NCBI GenBank assembly: GCA_964023205.1
Contig: OZ026835.1
Location: forward strand, 4,484,414-4,548,413
DNA: 64,000 nucleotides
Origin: Lutraria lutraria
Taxonomy: Eukaryota; Mollusca; Bivalvia; Venerida; Mactridae
Direction: 5' to 3'
Notes under the pieces: generated by a model
Told to the model about the DNA's origin: nothing
Databases searched by the model: none
The model's input: only the letters and a program-made list of their open reading frames with translations
Translations under genes and position numbers: made by a program
Shown here: positions 33,301 to 48,300 of the stretch, piece by piece
How positions within the stretch are numbered: the stretch's first letter is position 1
How the letters are laid out: every line of letters starts with the position of its first letter

Positions 33301-36300
33301 CACTTCAAAACGTGACAAATATAACATGAAAACCACACGATTCTAAAGAAGTGAAAAACTTCAGGGAACAAGTACATATTAGAATACAAAGGGACATTCA
33401 AGCAGAAAACAAACTCACTCCTACCTTTCCTGACCCCTGATGATTAAATGGTACAAAAAAATACTTTTATTAATTATACCCTTAGTTAAAGGTAAATGAT
33501 ATCTATATGTTTAAAAATAATTTTCAACAGTTTCAATAAAAACCTATACAATAATTACTACATTACAATGTTTGAAAACAATTGTCAACAGTTTCTCAGC
33601 AAATTGACAGTTATATAACACTTGCATAATCTAGTAAAAAAATCCAGCCAATCTGATGACTGTATAATTCTTAAGTCATTTGAACCAAAAGCTTCACTTA
33701 TAAATGCGGTAAAACAATTTTCAAAGGCAATTTCAATCAAATTTCATTTTGTCTTACAATTTCCCCTGGTATGAGAGCAAGGCAATTTCAACAGTTCCCA
33801 TTTTTTATCATTGTTTTAATTTATAATACAGGAATTTATTCATAGTATACATCATGACTGTACTAAAATACTGTTAAAAAATTAAAGTGCAGATCTAACC
33901 AGATATGTATTAGTAAATGATATGTATATATACCTAACCAGTGTTTGGCCACAGGTACCTGGCATGTTTGGCAAGCCAAGCAGACATTATTTTAGCCAGG
34001 TAGACATTATCAAGACAGGAAAATGATACTAACCTCTTGTTCAGACATTGTGTAATTGTCCAGGAATAAACAATAGTTGACCTTATTTCCAGTTACGCTC
34101 AGTTTGGGTAGAAAATACTTCCATTGTGAATCAGATAATTTGAAACAGAACAAATCTAAAACACGTCTGAATTCAGGTAGAGGAACTCGACTTGAGTTGT
34201 CTTTGTCAAACGCAGCGAATGCCTGAAAAAAGAAGGAAGTCAAAATGCACTAATGCTAACTAACAGTCATGAGATATATGCGCCAAATAGATGAATACAG
34301 ACAATACAATTTTTATCTCAAATGCTCAAAGTAAAATCAGTAAGATCAGTTAATATGACATAAAAATATTGACATGTGGCCTTTATTGACAGGTGGCCAT
34401 TATACGGAGGTAACATTGATCTAAATAATCAATGATGTCCTTTTATCAAAGAGTGATCTTTATTCGGAGGTGGCCACTTACACAGGTTTGACTGTATAGA
34501 TGGTTAAATGTACATTGTAATTAAGCATGGTTGTCTATTATTGGTAGTTTTGACAAAATGGTGAAACACTCAAGTTTGTTTAAGACACTGAGCTGAAACA
34601 TTATGTATATTATATAAGTACTCTACCCTTTCTAAGACTTCTGTTTGTGAAGCAACAAGTTCACGTAATCTATGTTCAGCTTCTGCATTGGTTAAATTTG
34701 GTTGTTCCTCGATACGAACATCTCCTTTCCTAGGTCCATAACTTGATTTACGACCCTCTTCAAAGGCAGCAAGAAATTGCTCATAATTCAACCGACTTTT
34801 ACGAGTAGACAGACCACACCTGGAAAACACATAATTGACAAATGAATTAGATGAGAAATACGACAATACCATCAAACCAGTTTCAACATTTTACTGACTG
34901 CAAACTGTTTTCCTATTATTAGTTATAGGGATCATGCTCTTGATGCCAGAAATACAATACTAAACTAAATGTCGCTAAAAACCTTACCTTATTCCACGTT
35001 CAGCACCAATTAGTCAATTTTAATTTACACTAAAATTTAAAATCAAAACCAACAGTTTGTCATTAACACAGCAAAGGTCACATATTCTTTATTATCATTT
35101 TCGCAACATAATTATGACATTTCTAATGCAGAGTCTATTTACCACCAGAAGACGTGTACCTAAAACTGGATAATTCTATCCATACAGGTATGGAAGTGAC
35201 TGGTTCTTTATCTTAACCCTTCATGTCTAGTGAGGAAACTCAAATTCAGAGACAAATCATTGGGTTAAGATAAAATCAAGCTAACACTCATATAAAGTAA
35301 AAAATAACACACATGAACATCAAAAACAAAATAGATCAAATAATAAAACCTCTGACCTACCTATCTAACAATGTAAAGAACTGATCATCATCCAAGAATA
35401 GATTAAAGTCAACTAAAACTTTCTGTACTTCATTTATAGACAAAGCTCCCTTCTTCTCTGTATCATATTTTCTAAAAGCTTTGAAGAAATCATCGTAATT
35501 GTCACGAATTTTATCCCTGAAAAAAATATGATTATGTTGTATTTCAAGTATTTCAAAGCATATATATTTGTTAAGCATAGTTATTCATTTACACAAATAC
35601 TTGTATTTCTAGCATATGTGCCTTGTTAATTTCAAAACGCCATACAAGACATATTTATCCTCTTTGATAATACCGGTACACTTTAAATTATAGCTTCCAT
35701 TACAGGTTAATTTAAAAAATATTTTTTTGTAAAAAAAAAAAGTTAATCTAAAGACATTGTAAGTAGTACATTGAAAGAGGGCAATGCTTTGATACAGTAT
35801 ACCCGAGTGAATGGTCAAATACGAACCAAACACAGGCCACACTTATAAGCACACAAGGATCAATAGACCAATAGACACTTAATGAATACCCTATTATTCT
35901 AGGACCAAGACTTTGGGAACAGTCATTTCAATAACCCTGACATTTTCTTGTTTCGCCTGAGGCATGGGAATCCTGTATTATACATAAAGGGCTGTATTTG
36001 TTGTTTCCATTTAAGGTAGCCATGGTTCAAAGGTTTTACCATAAATCTAATTTCTATTTTGCTCTACTTCAAATACAAGCAAGTGAGAAGTTTGTATTAA
36101 ATAAAGCAGCATTTGTAACATACCAGTTGGAAATTTGATTTAAATAAAGCAGTATTTGTAACATACAACTTGGAGAATTGTATCAACTGAAGCATTTTTG
36201 TAACAAATGAAATGTCAGTAAAGTATTTACTTGAGCGCTTGTTCCACTTCTTCTACTGTCATAAAACCTGTTCTATTAGCTTGTATGTGCGTAATTCTCT

Positions 36301-39300
36301 CCTGTTTATTCTGTTGCTCCTGGTTATGATCATCTAAGAATTGTTTACTATGATCTATAATCTTACTACTCATACCCATCATATCACTAGGGGTGAATTC
36401 TGACGCACCAATTCTTTCAAGGAAAGTTTCGTGTGTTATAAAACCCTGTCTATGTGGATCAAACCTTGAAAAAAGGAAACACAAGTTATGAAATGTTAAT
36501 TACAGCATTTCTAGCAGATATAGCCATAGAACATAGTAAGGTTTAAAATGCCAAGTTAATAATGGTATGCACATTTTTTTGGCTGCAACATTTTAATACA
36601 GAATCATACCATCAACTGTGTTCAGTATTTATTAATACATCAAGAAACTAGTAACAGGAATTGTCACAAAATCCCATTTTTATTCACAGAAGAGTGTTTC
36701 TCTATTACATATGCACAAAATAAAGAAAGATCCACAAATCAGTAAATATTGGATGAATCACAAAAGCGAAATATATGCACTGGGTATATGACAACAAAAG
36801 TTCTGTGAAAGTTTGGTCAAAATCTCATGAGAAATGTAGGAGTAGCACATAGAAGAAATTATTGATGCCCATTTAATAGTGTCTATATGATAAAATTGAT
36901 TATGAGAACAATGTGTACATGTTTTTCATGATGTTCTTGTTTATATCATATAGATATTGAACATTTATTCATCTAGACAATTAATGTTATCACTATACTG
37001 AAGGAATATTAAGTTCTATGTAAACTTACATTGCCCAAAGTTTTGGGAATTCTTCCTCGTTGACTGGCATTACAAAAGTTAACAACAATTGTTTCAAATC
37101 TCGTCTTTTCAATACACCATTCTTTTTGGTACCCATTTTGATAAAAGCCTACAAAAAATATATATTACGTTAAACAAAATATAAATAGCACCCCCCTCAA
37201 AAAAATCTTCAATTTGAAAGCTAAATTTATTCCTCCAATCCTTCTGTTCTACTATCACATAGCATGGCATGGACTTTAATATGCTAGATATCAATAGTTA
37301 GATATTTTATTTATTTGTCCTACACAATGTACACACTGTTCTAGACTGGACTGATAGTCTGTGATTAAATCTGCTGAACATTACAGGGACAACACATTAT
37401 ATTACACATAGATAGAACAAACCATTTATGCCATGTACGGCCCAATTATAAGAAAATATTTATTATCAAATTAAAAACTGAATAATTTAAATAAAAAACT
37501 CACTTGAAATAAATTAGGAGATAAGTAATATATGATATTCATTTGAGAAAAATTGGAAAACAGGTATACATATAATACTCACATGAGATAAATCTTTAAA
37601 TTGTTGATGTGCCTTTCTTTTGATCAAATCAAATGCATCTTCTGCTGAAAGTTCAGGTGTGGGTTGAACTTCATTGAATCTAATTATTGAGAAAATAAAC
37701 AAATAAACAACTCCAGTCTTAAACACATATTACATTTTTATTTTTATATAAACTGCACATAATCCTTTAGAGAAGCAAAAACTTTTTGTCATTTTTCTAC
37801 TTACAATCACATGACCACTTCTTATCCATACATTTGCATGTTGTTGTTTTTTAAACTACATGCATGTAGTTCCATTCATTGTATATACGACTACATTGCA
37901 GTTTTGATAAAAGTTGATTTTATTGCAGGATTTCGTGATCTTGAAAGCTTGGGCAATAATTATTTTTTTGGGCTATAAAAATTAAATAATTTATATTATA
38001 CATGTATAAGTGGAGATTTAGATAACATTTAATTTATGGACATGTTAATTGAACTGCTCTGTAAAAATATAATAACAATATAAATTAATAAATCAAGAAG
38101 TTTTATCATTCACAGAATAAATGATCATTATAAAAATGCTTGTACCTGTGGACAGATTTCAACCATTTGTGACCTTCTACAGTATCCCTGACTTCAAATC
38201 TTTCCAGGAATTCTGGATACGAAATTTTAGATTTTTTGTTTATACCATGTTTATTGCAGAATTCCTCAAATTGTTCATCAGACATAAAACACATAAAAGA
38301 ATCCAAAAGTCGTCTAAAACTCGACCGAGTTAACATTCCAGTGTGGTTTTCATCATATTTGTAGAAAGCACCCCGCAAGTTCTAAAACCAGAATAATGAC
38401 AAGCTAAGTAAGTTAGAAGCTGTAAGAATAAAAAAAAACACAGATACTGTCTAGGCTTCGATAAACTAAAATATAAAATTGACTTTTGAATATCATCAAT
38501 GCCAACAAGTATAGCATGTTTTTTTTTATACCAGGTACATTGTAGTTGACCCATGATTCATAAGTTAATTTTGAGCATCACGTCAAACATGTGTTTATTC
38601 AATTAACATGACCTTTATTCATTAAGCATGACCTTATTCAATTAATATGATCTTTATTCAATTAACATGTGCTTTATTCAATAAAATATGCCCAAATCAT
38701 TACAAAGATTTACTTACAGCAAAGTTTTCCCTCAGTTTGCTCGCTAATTTCTTCTCGATCTCTTCAATACTCATCCCAAACTGATCACCTCGGATAGGAT
38801 TTACACGATGATTACCTGATCTCAGTATGTCCTCACCTGGACCGCCGTGTCGTGAATCAGAAAAGTTGGTAATAAAATCGGAGTATTGCATTCTACCACG
38901 TTCATCAAAATTGAGTCTGGACACCAAGATGTTGAACTGTTCATCTGACATGATCATACCGAACGACATAAGAACCTAAAAAACAGAATTTTATAAAATA
39001 ACGTAACAAACATTCAACACAGGATTGACCAATCAAAACATCACATGAAGCAGGGTACTCAACAAAATACATACTGGTACTTTTAAGAATCTTTAGAGAT
39101 TGTTAACATACCTGTCTGAAATCTTTCTTAGAAACAGATCCCTTGCCTCTTTTGTCATAACCTAAAAATGCTTGTCTAAACATTGGTACATGCTGTGACA
39201 TTCTATCCTTCAGTCTAATAATAACTTCATCAGCTGTCATACCGTCAGTACGATCTTGTGCTATATCTGTCATCTTGTTATGTCTAAAACAATAAGAAAA

Positions 39301-42300
39301 TTGTACAAATTATTTCTTCAATGTACATGTAATTGCTACCTTGTCTAGATAAAGTGTTACACATTAGACAACAACTTCTTGTAAGTAGCATACAGACAAT
39401 CAGAGATATGTTGCAAAGATTGGTTAGCCAATGTTAAATATTCATCAAGACAAACATAAGGTCAGTAATATTAATTTCTTTGCAATTAAGGAGTTGTTTG
39501 GTTAAGAATGGATGGACCAACATGTGCAATATACCCTCGCTTGGTTGAAGCGGAGCATAATCATGATGTCAAATCAAAATAATGATAGTGATAAAAACTA
39601 CTGGTGTTTCACATCCAGGAACTGATTATTAAGTAAAATACAGCGAATGAGATTTTAGGTGATATATGACCTTGAGCCTCTAGGTCAAAGGTCAAGGTAA
39701 AAAATGTTGTAGGGGTCAAGCCATCTAAATACCATGTTTGAGTAAAATTTCGAAAGAGTTCAAAGGTTACCAGCATGGATTGAACCAATCATGCACCTTT
39801 TTTTAAAGGTAAACTATCTTACCAAAAAGGGATCATATAAAACAATCAGTACCTGTAGTTAAGATCTTCCTGTCTCAGCATCTCCCTCTGAAAGCTACCA
39901 TTACTGATCTGTGTACTTAAACCTTGAACATCACCAGGTCTTACATCTACCTTTAACTTCTCTAAGAATTCTACATAATTAATTTCTTTCTCAGTTCGAT
40001 TATTGCATCTGTTCATCATACTAGAAAATAAAGCAACACTCATGATGTTTATTTACATTAAATTAGGGGTATAAGAAGGCATATAACACATACATGTATA
40101 TCATATAATACAGGTGTAATTATTTGACCTATCGGAATAAAGACACAGGTTAGAATCAGCAGTTGGAAGTGATTTGAATACAGTCACCTGTGAGCAAAGG
40201 CCATCACATGAACATAAGGCACATAGTTCACTTCTTCTTTTTTATATAACAGACCAACTAAACCTCTGAGGGAGAATGTATACAGGAGTAATGTGACTAA
40301 AGGCTGAATTTCTCTCCCTAGCATGACCCTGTGGGTATAACTAGTGTTGTGTAATGTGACTACAATACTAAATCAGAGTGAACAAACAAGTGAGTTTGCC
40401 GTGAGAGGTGCCAATGCTTGTCTGTTCATTGCCTCTGTGAGATCCATCCACCTATGAAGTTTTATGTTACTATCTCTTATAGTTACTATCTCTTATAGTT
40501 TCTGAGTTATGAGTTACATTAAAGTTTTAGCATGACACAGACACTCCAGTGATCACATTAGCTTGTCTTTTTCTTCAAAAACAGACAAGCTAAAAATGAT
40601 GATTCAGATAAACCAAACTTCACTAGCAATAAACATCTGTTAAACAATGAATGCTTTAAGTTCTAATACAGAGTAGGTCAATATAGCACTATACAGACTT
40701 CTATTCAGGACTTATGATGGACATACCTTTGGAAATGTTCATCTGACACTGGTAACACATAGTTGTCTAAAACTTTCTTCAGATTTTTATGAGTGACAAA
40801 ACTATTTCCTTTATAATCATAATCTAACAAAGCAGACGACACATTCTTCCAGTATTCTGTGATCTTCTCTTTCAGTATATCCTCAATCTGAAATACAAAG
40901 GCCAAAGAGTTATTTAAATACAATATGGTGTGATAAGGTCAATGATTTTGGTACAATTGATGAGTTATTTGTAACATCACTCCTGTTTGAAAGAAATTTT
41001 ACTTTTCACACCAGACAAATTCGACTGCAAACCTTTTCTTCGGATCTGAATATTGATATAGTTAACATACATATATTTATGGAAGGTCAGTGGTTTAACC
41101 CAGGTGTCCTTAGTTGTTAAAGCTGGAAAAGTCACAGAATAACCTTGGTGTATTGGTACCCCCCCCCCCGAAAAAAAAAACAAACTTCTTTGATATTTAC
41201 TATGTGATACAAACTGGTTTCAAAGGCATAAAAAGTTGGCCAATTTAAACACAATTATAAATGATAATTTAGATATATATTTAGGATTCAGACTAAGGAT
41301 ATCAAACATACCGTTTCCCAGGCCATAATAGCAGGCTTATTCTGTTCATTGACTCGATGGACAGAGTTCAACCATTTGTGTCCCTCCTGAAAAATGAAAA
41401 AATAAAATGTTTAATAACAAATCACTGTTATATAAACGAGAGCGCTGCATGTGGTACCAACCTCATAAGATCAGTTCACCACCTCAGTGAGATCTATCCA
41501 CCTATAAAGTTTCATGTTGCTACCTCTTATAGTTTCTGAGTTATGAGCTACATTAATGTGTTTGCACAGCCACAGATGCTGACACTGATGCTGACACAGA
41601 CGACACAATGATCATAATAGCTTGTCTTTTTCTTTGAAAACAGACAAGCTGATAATCCAACCAATTCAAACTACTTTAAGAAGTATATGTACTGATGATT
41701 AGTACAAAATACAACTTTATAATTACCGGTAGATGGATTTTAATGTATAGTGCATTTTTTATCAACATTCATGTATAAGAAGTACAATACATGTACTGTC
41801 ATATGGTACAAAATAAAAGTATTATAAGTTAAAATCAGAAATATCTGAAACTTTTCTTTGTCTATTTATGCTGATTTGAGGGTCTACTATAAACATTCTT
41901 GTGGGAAGGAATAATTCACAAAAATAAGGAGATATTTAAGTTAAGGACATACCTAATTTTAGGAACTATTTAAATTTAGGAACAATTTAAATTGAGGAAA
42001 TATTTATTTAAAGGAAATATTCGATAGAAATATTAGTAAATGGAAATGATTCAAACAAATAAAACCAATGAAAAATTATAATTTTAAGTCTCTCTGTGTT
42101 TCAAACTTGGAACTCAAAATATATATTAATTATATTAATTAATATCATTGTACTGTCAACATACTATACACCATTATAAGGCCATGTAAATATACACATC
42201 AGACTTAATACTTAATAATAGAAATGTGTCAAAATATCAGATCAAATGTCAGCTGTTTAAATCAGTGTATCATGTATGTAACAATATCCAATATGACAGA

Positions 42301-45300
42301 GATATCAACTTCAATAAAACATTTATAGTCTGGCAAACCACTCCAATTATTAAATATTTGGCTAATGTCATCAAATGTAATAGCAGGTTTATTTAAAGTA
42401 TGTTACAAAGTATAGATAAACTATTTAACCCTTGAACAACTTTAACACATTTTTTATAACTTAGGGCTTCTATTGAAAGCTATTTAACTTAGTAAATAAA
42501 TAATCTGCAGTTAATGTATCAAAGGGATTTGACTGAAAATGTTTAGTTGTTTTTTTGGAATCTGAAGCCTACACTAAGTTTTGAATATTGAATGGAATAT
42601 AATTGTAACAAAAAATTAATAAAGTGAACTTGGTATATCAGGAATTCAATGCTATGATTAATTTGCACCTTGAAGATTAGAGACACTAAGAAAACAAGAT
42701 TAAGTGTTTGTGAACCACGAATGCCTCTCCATGTCCCCGACCTTTGACCTACTGACCTCAAAATCAATAGGGGTCATCTACATATGATGACCAACCTCCC
42801 AACTAAATCTGAAGAGCTTGGGCCAAATGGTTCTCTAGTTACTGGTCAGAGAAGGTTTGGCTATGGACGGACCTACCAACTAACCGAAAAGAGGCATAAT
42901 CCATATGTAAGTTAAATAACAGCCAAAACACATATCGACTATAAGACGACCTGATTATTTTATTATGACAACGTATTTTCTGACAGTTTTTCGCTAATTC
43001 CTGTATGTTTCAATTAGATTGTCAAACCACCCTAATATAAGAACCATTTTATAGTCACAAATGTGGTCTTAATATTGAGTTACTGTATACTGTACTTTAT
43101 ACCTACCAAAGAATCTGTTTCTTCAAATAGTTCTAGGAATGTTTGATAGGATATATTGTTGGTATGGTACGGGTCAATCTTCTCCAGTAATTGTTTGAAC
43201 TGAGCATCTTGTAGACGGATTTGAAACTTATCTAAGATATCACGCAACTCTGACCTTGACACTCTCCCTTTACGATTCTAAGCATTAAAACATAAAAATA
43301 CAAATAAAAATTGAACAAAAACCCTTGTCATATCAAAACAGGTACAAATTGATCTTTTGTTAATCTTTAGAGATACTATTCTTCTTAAATTCTAAACAAT
43401 TTACTTTTGACCAGAAACGACAGACGAATAATGTAACAAATTACACCCTGTCAATAATGGCCTTTCTATTAAAAATGATCATCAATCGTTTAGAACACAA
43501 CAAACTCCATATAAAGGCCACCTGTCAATAAAGGCCACATTTTGACTTTCATGAGGGTGGCCTTTGTTCACACATATAAATATTACATATACTTACAATA
43601 TCAAATTCTAAGAATGCCTGTTTTATTGAACTGTAATTACTCTGAACATGTTTATACAACAGTTTCCATATATCATCAACAGCCAAAGTTGTAATGCCTT
43701 CTTTCACAGGGAACCATCTATAATAATAAATTACAACAACATGTTATTCACTTTTCATACTATCAAAGAGTTCTAAGTTGTTAAGATAATCGGATCCCTC
43801 AGAATAATATTTTATTTGCATCATCACAAATGGAGACAAACCATTAGTGTAACCTTTGATGGTATCTGCAAAGGTTTTGAATCTGAAACTTTTCAAAAGC
43901 TTTGGAAAATTAGAGAATCAGACATAACTACAGTGAATAAATAAGAGTACCCGGTAATAAACGAGTCACGAAAAATGGATTAAATGAAGTTATAACACAA
44001 ACATACTTATGGTTTGGCCTGATTGGTATTGTTTGTCCATTTCCTACAGTAACTGACTCCTGGAATTTCTCCAAGAAATCTTCCCAACCAATTCTACCTG
44101 AGGCTTGAACTCGACACCTGAATACAGAATTCAAGTCATTCATCTCCAAAGCATGCATGTACATTTATATAACCACATGTAATTACATTGCATTGACATT
44201 TTATTAATGCAATTAAGATAATACTGTGAAATGATATTGCAACAAGCTAACTTCAAAGTTCATTCAACCAAAAGATTTATTTGCCAAATCAAGGTGACTA
44301 CATGGCTAAAATTTGAAATTCATTGATAATGCTAAGTAAGGCAGATTTAGGACTGAGGGCAGATCAAAGCTTCGTTGATCTTGAACCAATGCGTAGTAAG
44401 TTTACAAGCATCTATTATCATCAAAAATCAAAGTACTGAAGTTACTCATGGAAACTGAACTTGTGTAAACTAGCACTGCAACATAAAATGGGAACTAGTT
44501 TAATAATTGTATGGCAGATGTAGATAAAGTAGTCTACATAAAAATTCATGCCCACCTAGCGAGTGACAGCTAAGGAAAGCTAAACTATCAACCAGTTTCT
44601 GAAAAATCACATGACAGAGACTAAGTGTACTATTTATTTGTTTCTAAAACAAGTTAGAAGATGACATAGAATTTACATACTTGTCCATCAGTTGTGAGAA
44701 CAGCTGTTTGGACATTGGAATAGTGAACTGTGTCAGAATCGCTCGTAAATCATCTACAGAGACAAATCCATCCAAATGTGTATCAAATGACATAAATGCC
44801 TTCTTTAAATTCACGTAATTGTCACGCATCTGAAAAACAAATAGGCCATACATATCAGCATGATTTATTAAGTTCCATAAATAGTGCAACGATATGAATC
44901 TGCAAAGCTAAATGAAAGTTGAAAGTCAAATTAAATCTCAAGCTCTTCTCCTGTGGAAACCAGTTTTAGTGCTGAATGAATGAGTACAACCTCATTTTTT
45001 TCTGACTGTTAATCAATCATCAATCTTGCTTCTATTTGAAAGTTAAAAACAAAGTATGGAGTTTAACACATAACAAGTCACACTCACTCTTCTACGAAAC
45101 TCAATCTCGATCTCGCGGAAACTCATAGATTGTAACATATGCTCATCTTCCTGACGCTGTCTGTAATTACGTAACTGTGGGTTTGGTGTGTTCTGTTGCC
45201 AATTTAAAGCTGGAATATAAAGATGGACCAAATAATACTATGATTTGTGTGAGATTAATCTTAGTTCACACAGTTTTTACACTAATGTGTTAACATGCAT

Positions 45301-48300
45301 GCTGAAAAATTACCATACAAGTTTATCAAACAGATATGTTAAATAACTAACTGTTGATTCAAAATAATATACAAGCACACACTCTACATGTATATAAATT
45401 ACTTGATGTGCCAACGCTCGTCTGTTCATCGCCTCAGTGACACCTATCCACCTATGAAGTTCCATGTTGCTAGCTCTTATAGTTTCTGAGACATGACTTA
45501 CATTCAAGATTTTTCACAGACACTGATACAAACGCAGATGACACAGTAATCACAATAGCTCAACTTTTTCCATGAAAACAGCCGAGCTAATAAATGATAC
45601 TATAATCACAAAATGTATAACATAATATACAATAATGTGATATGTTTTAATCAATTAAAAAGCAATTAAGACAAAAGTATGGATTTACATTATCTTTTTC
45701 AACACTTCTTTCCAAAAAGCTTTCAAAAAATATCTGCATATAAACACAATCATATTAGGAAGCAAACTTTGAAACTGTATCAACAATTAATCACACAATA
45801 TAGAGCGGTTGTTTTAGTTATAAAGAAAATAACTTTCTAATTATTGTATGCGGAATATAGTTAACAATAAGCAAGTAAGCAGGCAAAGACTTTTAGAAAA
45901 AAATGCAAGTGGCAGAACATGAGTCTATGCACCTGCGTTACATACAATTATCATGAAAGAATGTTGATATGAAAATTTATTATTAATCTTTAAGTCCCAT
46001 AAGCTTATAAATGTATTGGTCCTAATAGTTTCTGTTTGTTCTATAACAGAGGAATCCGGTGTGTTTTCCTCCCGTGCATACTTCATAGCAAGAAAAAATG
46101 TTTCCGAAACTACTATCGTATTTTTTTCAATATCATTGAAATAAATACTATTTATAGAACACCTTAGTTTTCCCGTAGTCATGCTATGCACACGTAGTAA
46201 AGTGACGTCACACGCTCTACATATTTCAAGTTTACAAAAGCAAAACTCACAGTGAAATGAGTGTTTTTAGAAGGAAAATGGCTAGTTTCGTCAGTAATAA
46301 TTATCTTGGGATAATATCAGCAATTGTTTGATTTTTGCATTTATTTTTTATAGCAAAAAGCTTATGGGGCTTTAAGCAGTATTTTATGACAATTATTGAA
46401 AATATCACATCAAATAGCATGCAGTTGTTTTATACAAGACACTTGATCCAAAGAAAAAGTAATAAATAATTATGTTGTATTTATGCATAATTAGATTTCA
46501 AGCTAAACATATCTCATATATCTAAAACATGCAATGTAAGTGTAATTAATAAGTTTAATGAATGGTAGTTATCATTTTCCTGTAAATCAATGAATAAATC
46601 AATCCAAGAACTAATCAACACATAGACAAGGACATTCTATTTGAACAAACACTCCTTGCAGACATGTTACAGCACTGGTCATAGTCAATCAGATGAATGA
46701 AAGTAACAAAGCAGTATGGCACAAACAGCATCAAACTATTAATACATCGTTTTGTAATATACCATTTTTGTCAGTCTGCTTCTCAGACTTTTTACTCGGT
46801 CCTGACTGGTTATTTTGTTCTGAAAACAACATCATAACTCAACTTAAACTTCTCCACCTTTTTCATGCATTTTTTTTTTTTAAATCGCACAGGGTACAAT
46901 TCTAAGTTGTACATAGAAAGTTCTCAATACTTATTTAGACGATAAAGCTTAATGGTCCATCAAATTCTGATCATCCATAAAAAATTAAATACAGTAAATT
47001 CTTAATATAAAATCACTGTCTTAATAATGTGATGGTCCTTATTACCAAGTTTAAAATACAGTTGAACCTGTTTTTGTAGCCACCTCCAAAGAAAGGCCTA
47101 CATTATTGATTATTTGGAACAAAATGACCTCCAAAGGCCACATTGTTTTTCCTGAGGGTGGCCTTTATTCACAGGTTTGACAGTACACAGTCATGAAATA
47201 TTGAAAACCTGTCTGAAAATAAGTACAATCAAACCTGTAGTAGTGGCCACCTCCAAATAAAGGCCACCTAGAGAATAAAGGCCATTCTTTTAAAAACATT
47301 TAGTGATTATTAATGAACAAAATGACCTCTGAATAAAAGCCACCTGTCAATTTTTTCTTTTCTGAGTGGCCTATGTGCACAAGTTTGACTATCCTGGTAA
47401 ATGTTATAATGAGGTTGTCTTAATGTTTAAGTGGATGCTAACTGAAGATTCACTGTCTCCATATAAGGACATATACAGACATTATGAACACTTACCTCCC
47501 ATAGCGCCCTCTGCTGGTGGTTTACTTCTAGCTTGTACAGTGACACCGAGTCTACTTAGAAAGTCCTTGTAACTCACCATACCTGTATGATGAAAGTCAT
47601 ATCTCTGCCACAATCTGAAATAATAATAAAAAAGATATATAAACAAGATTGGCAAAATGTCACAAAGTACAGCCTGTTGATACATACTATCCAGAAATAC
47701 CTGAAGTGATCTGACCAGTTATCAAACTTGGCCAAGACATTATGCCCACAATCATTGCCACCATGTTTGATGAAGATCAGATAAAAAACATTCAGCTTAG
47801 AGAGTGGACACCATTCTGGACGACGCCTGCCCACCACCTGCCGTGGTTATTCCCATAATAATATTATCATCTTCCGTCTTCGACAGGCATATAAAATTAA
47901 AAATGTATTTTAAGACTTAAAAGCATCAAGTTACCATCAATATAATATGTGTTTCTTCCATTTAATGAGTTGTATTGAAAGGAAATGTATATTATCATCT
48001 ACCAATTGACATTGAACATTTAGGTAATACTTGTATAACTGAAATGTTTTGTATTACATTGATGTAAATTAATATATATAAATGTAAGTGTGTGTATTTG
48101 TATTCCAAATATGTTAAATTCATTTCTTGTTTTTCCCATTGATATAATACATATGTGTGTATGCATGTAAATTATGTGGCTTTTATGTTTGTATCTTATT
48201 TAATGTAATGTATACATTTACATAATTTATGTGTCAAATAATTTATGTTGATTTTGTGCCGGTGGCCACTATGTCAAATAAAATATTGTCATTGTATTAG

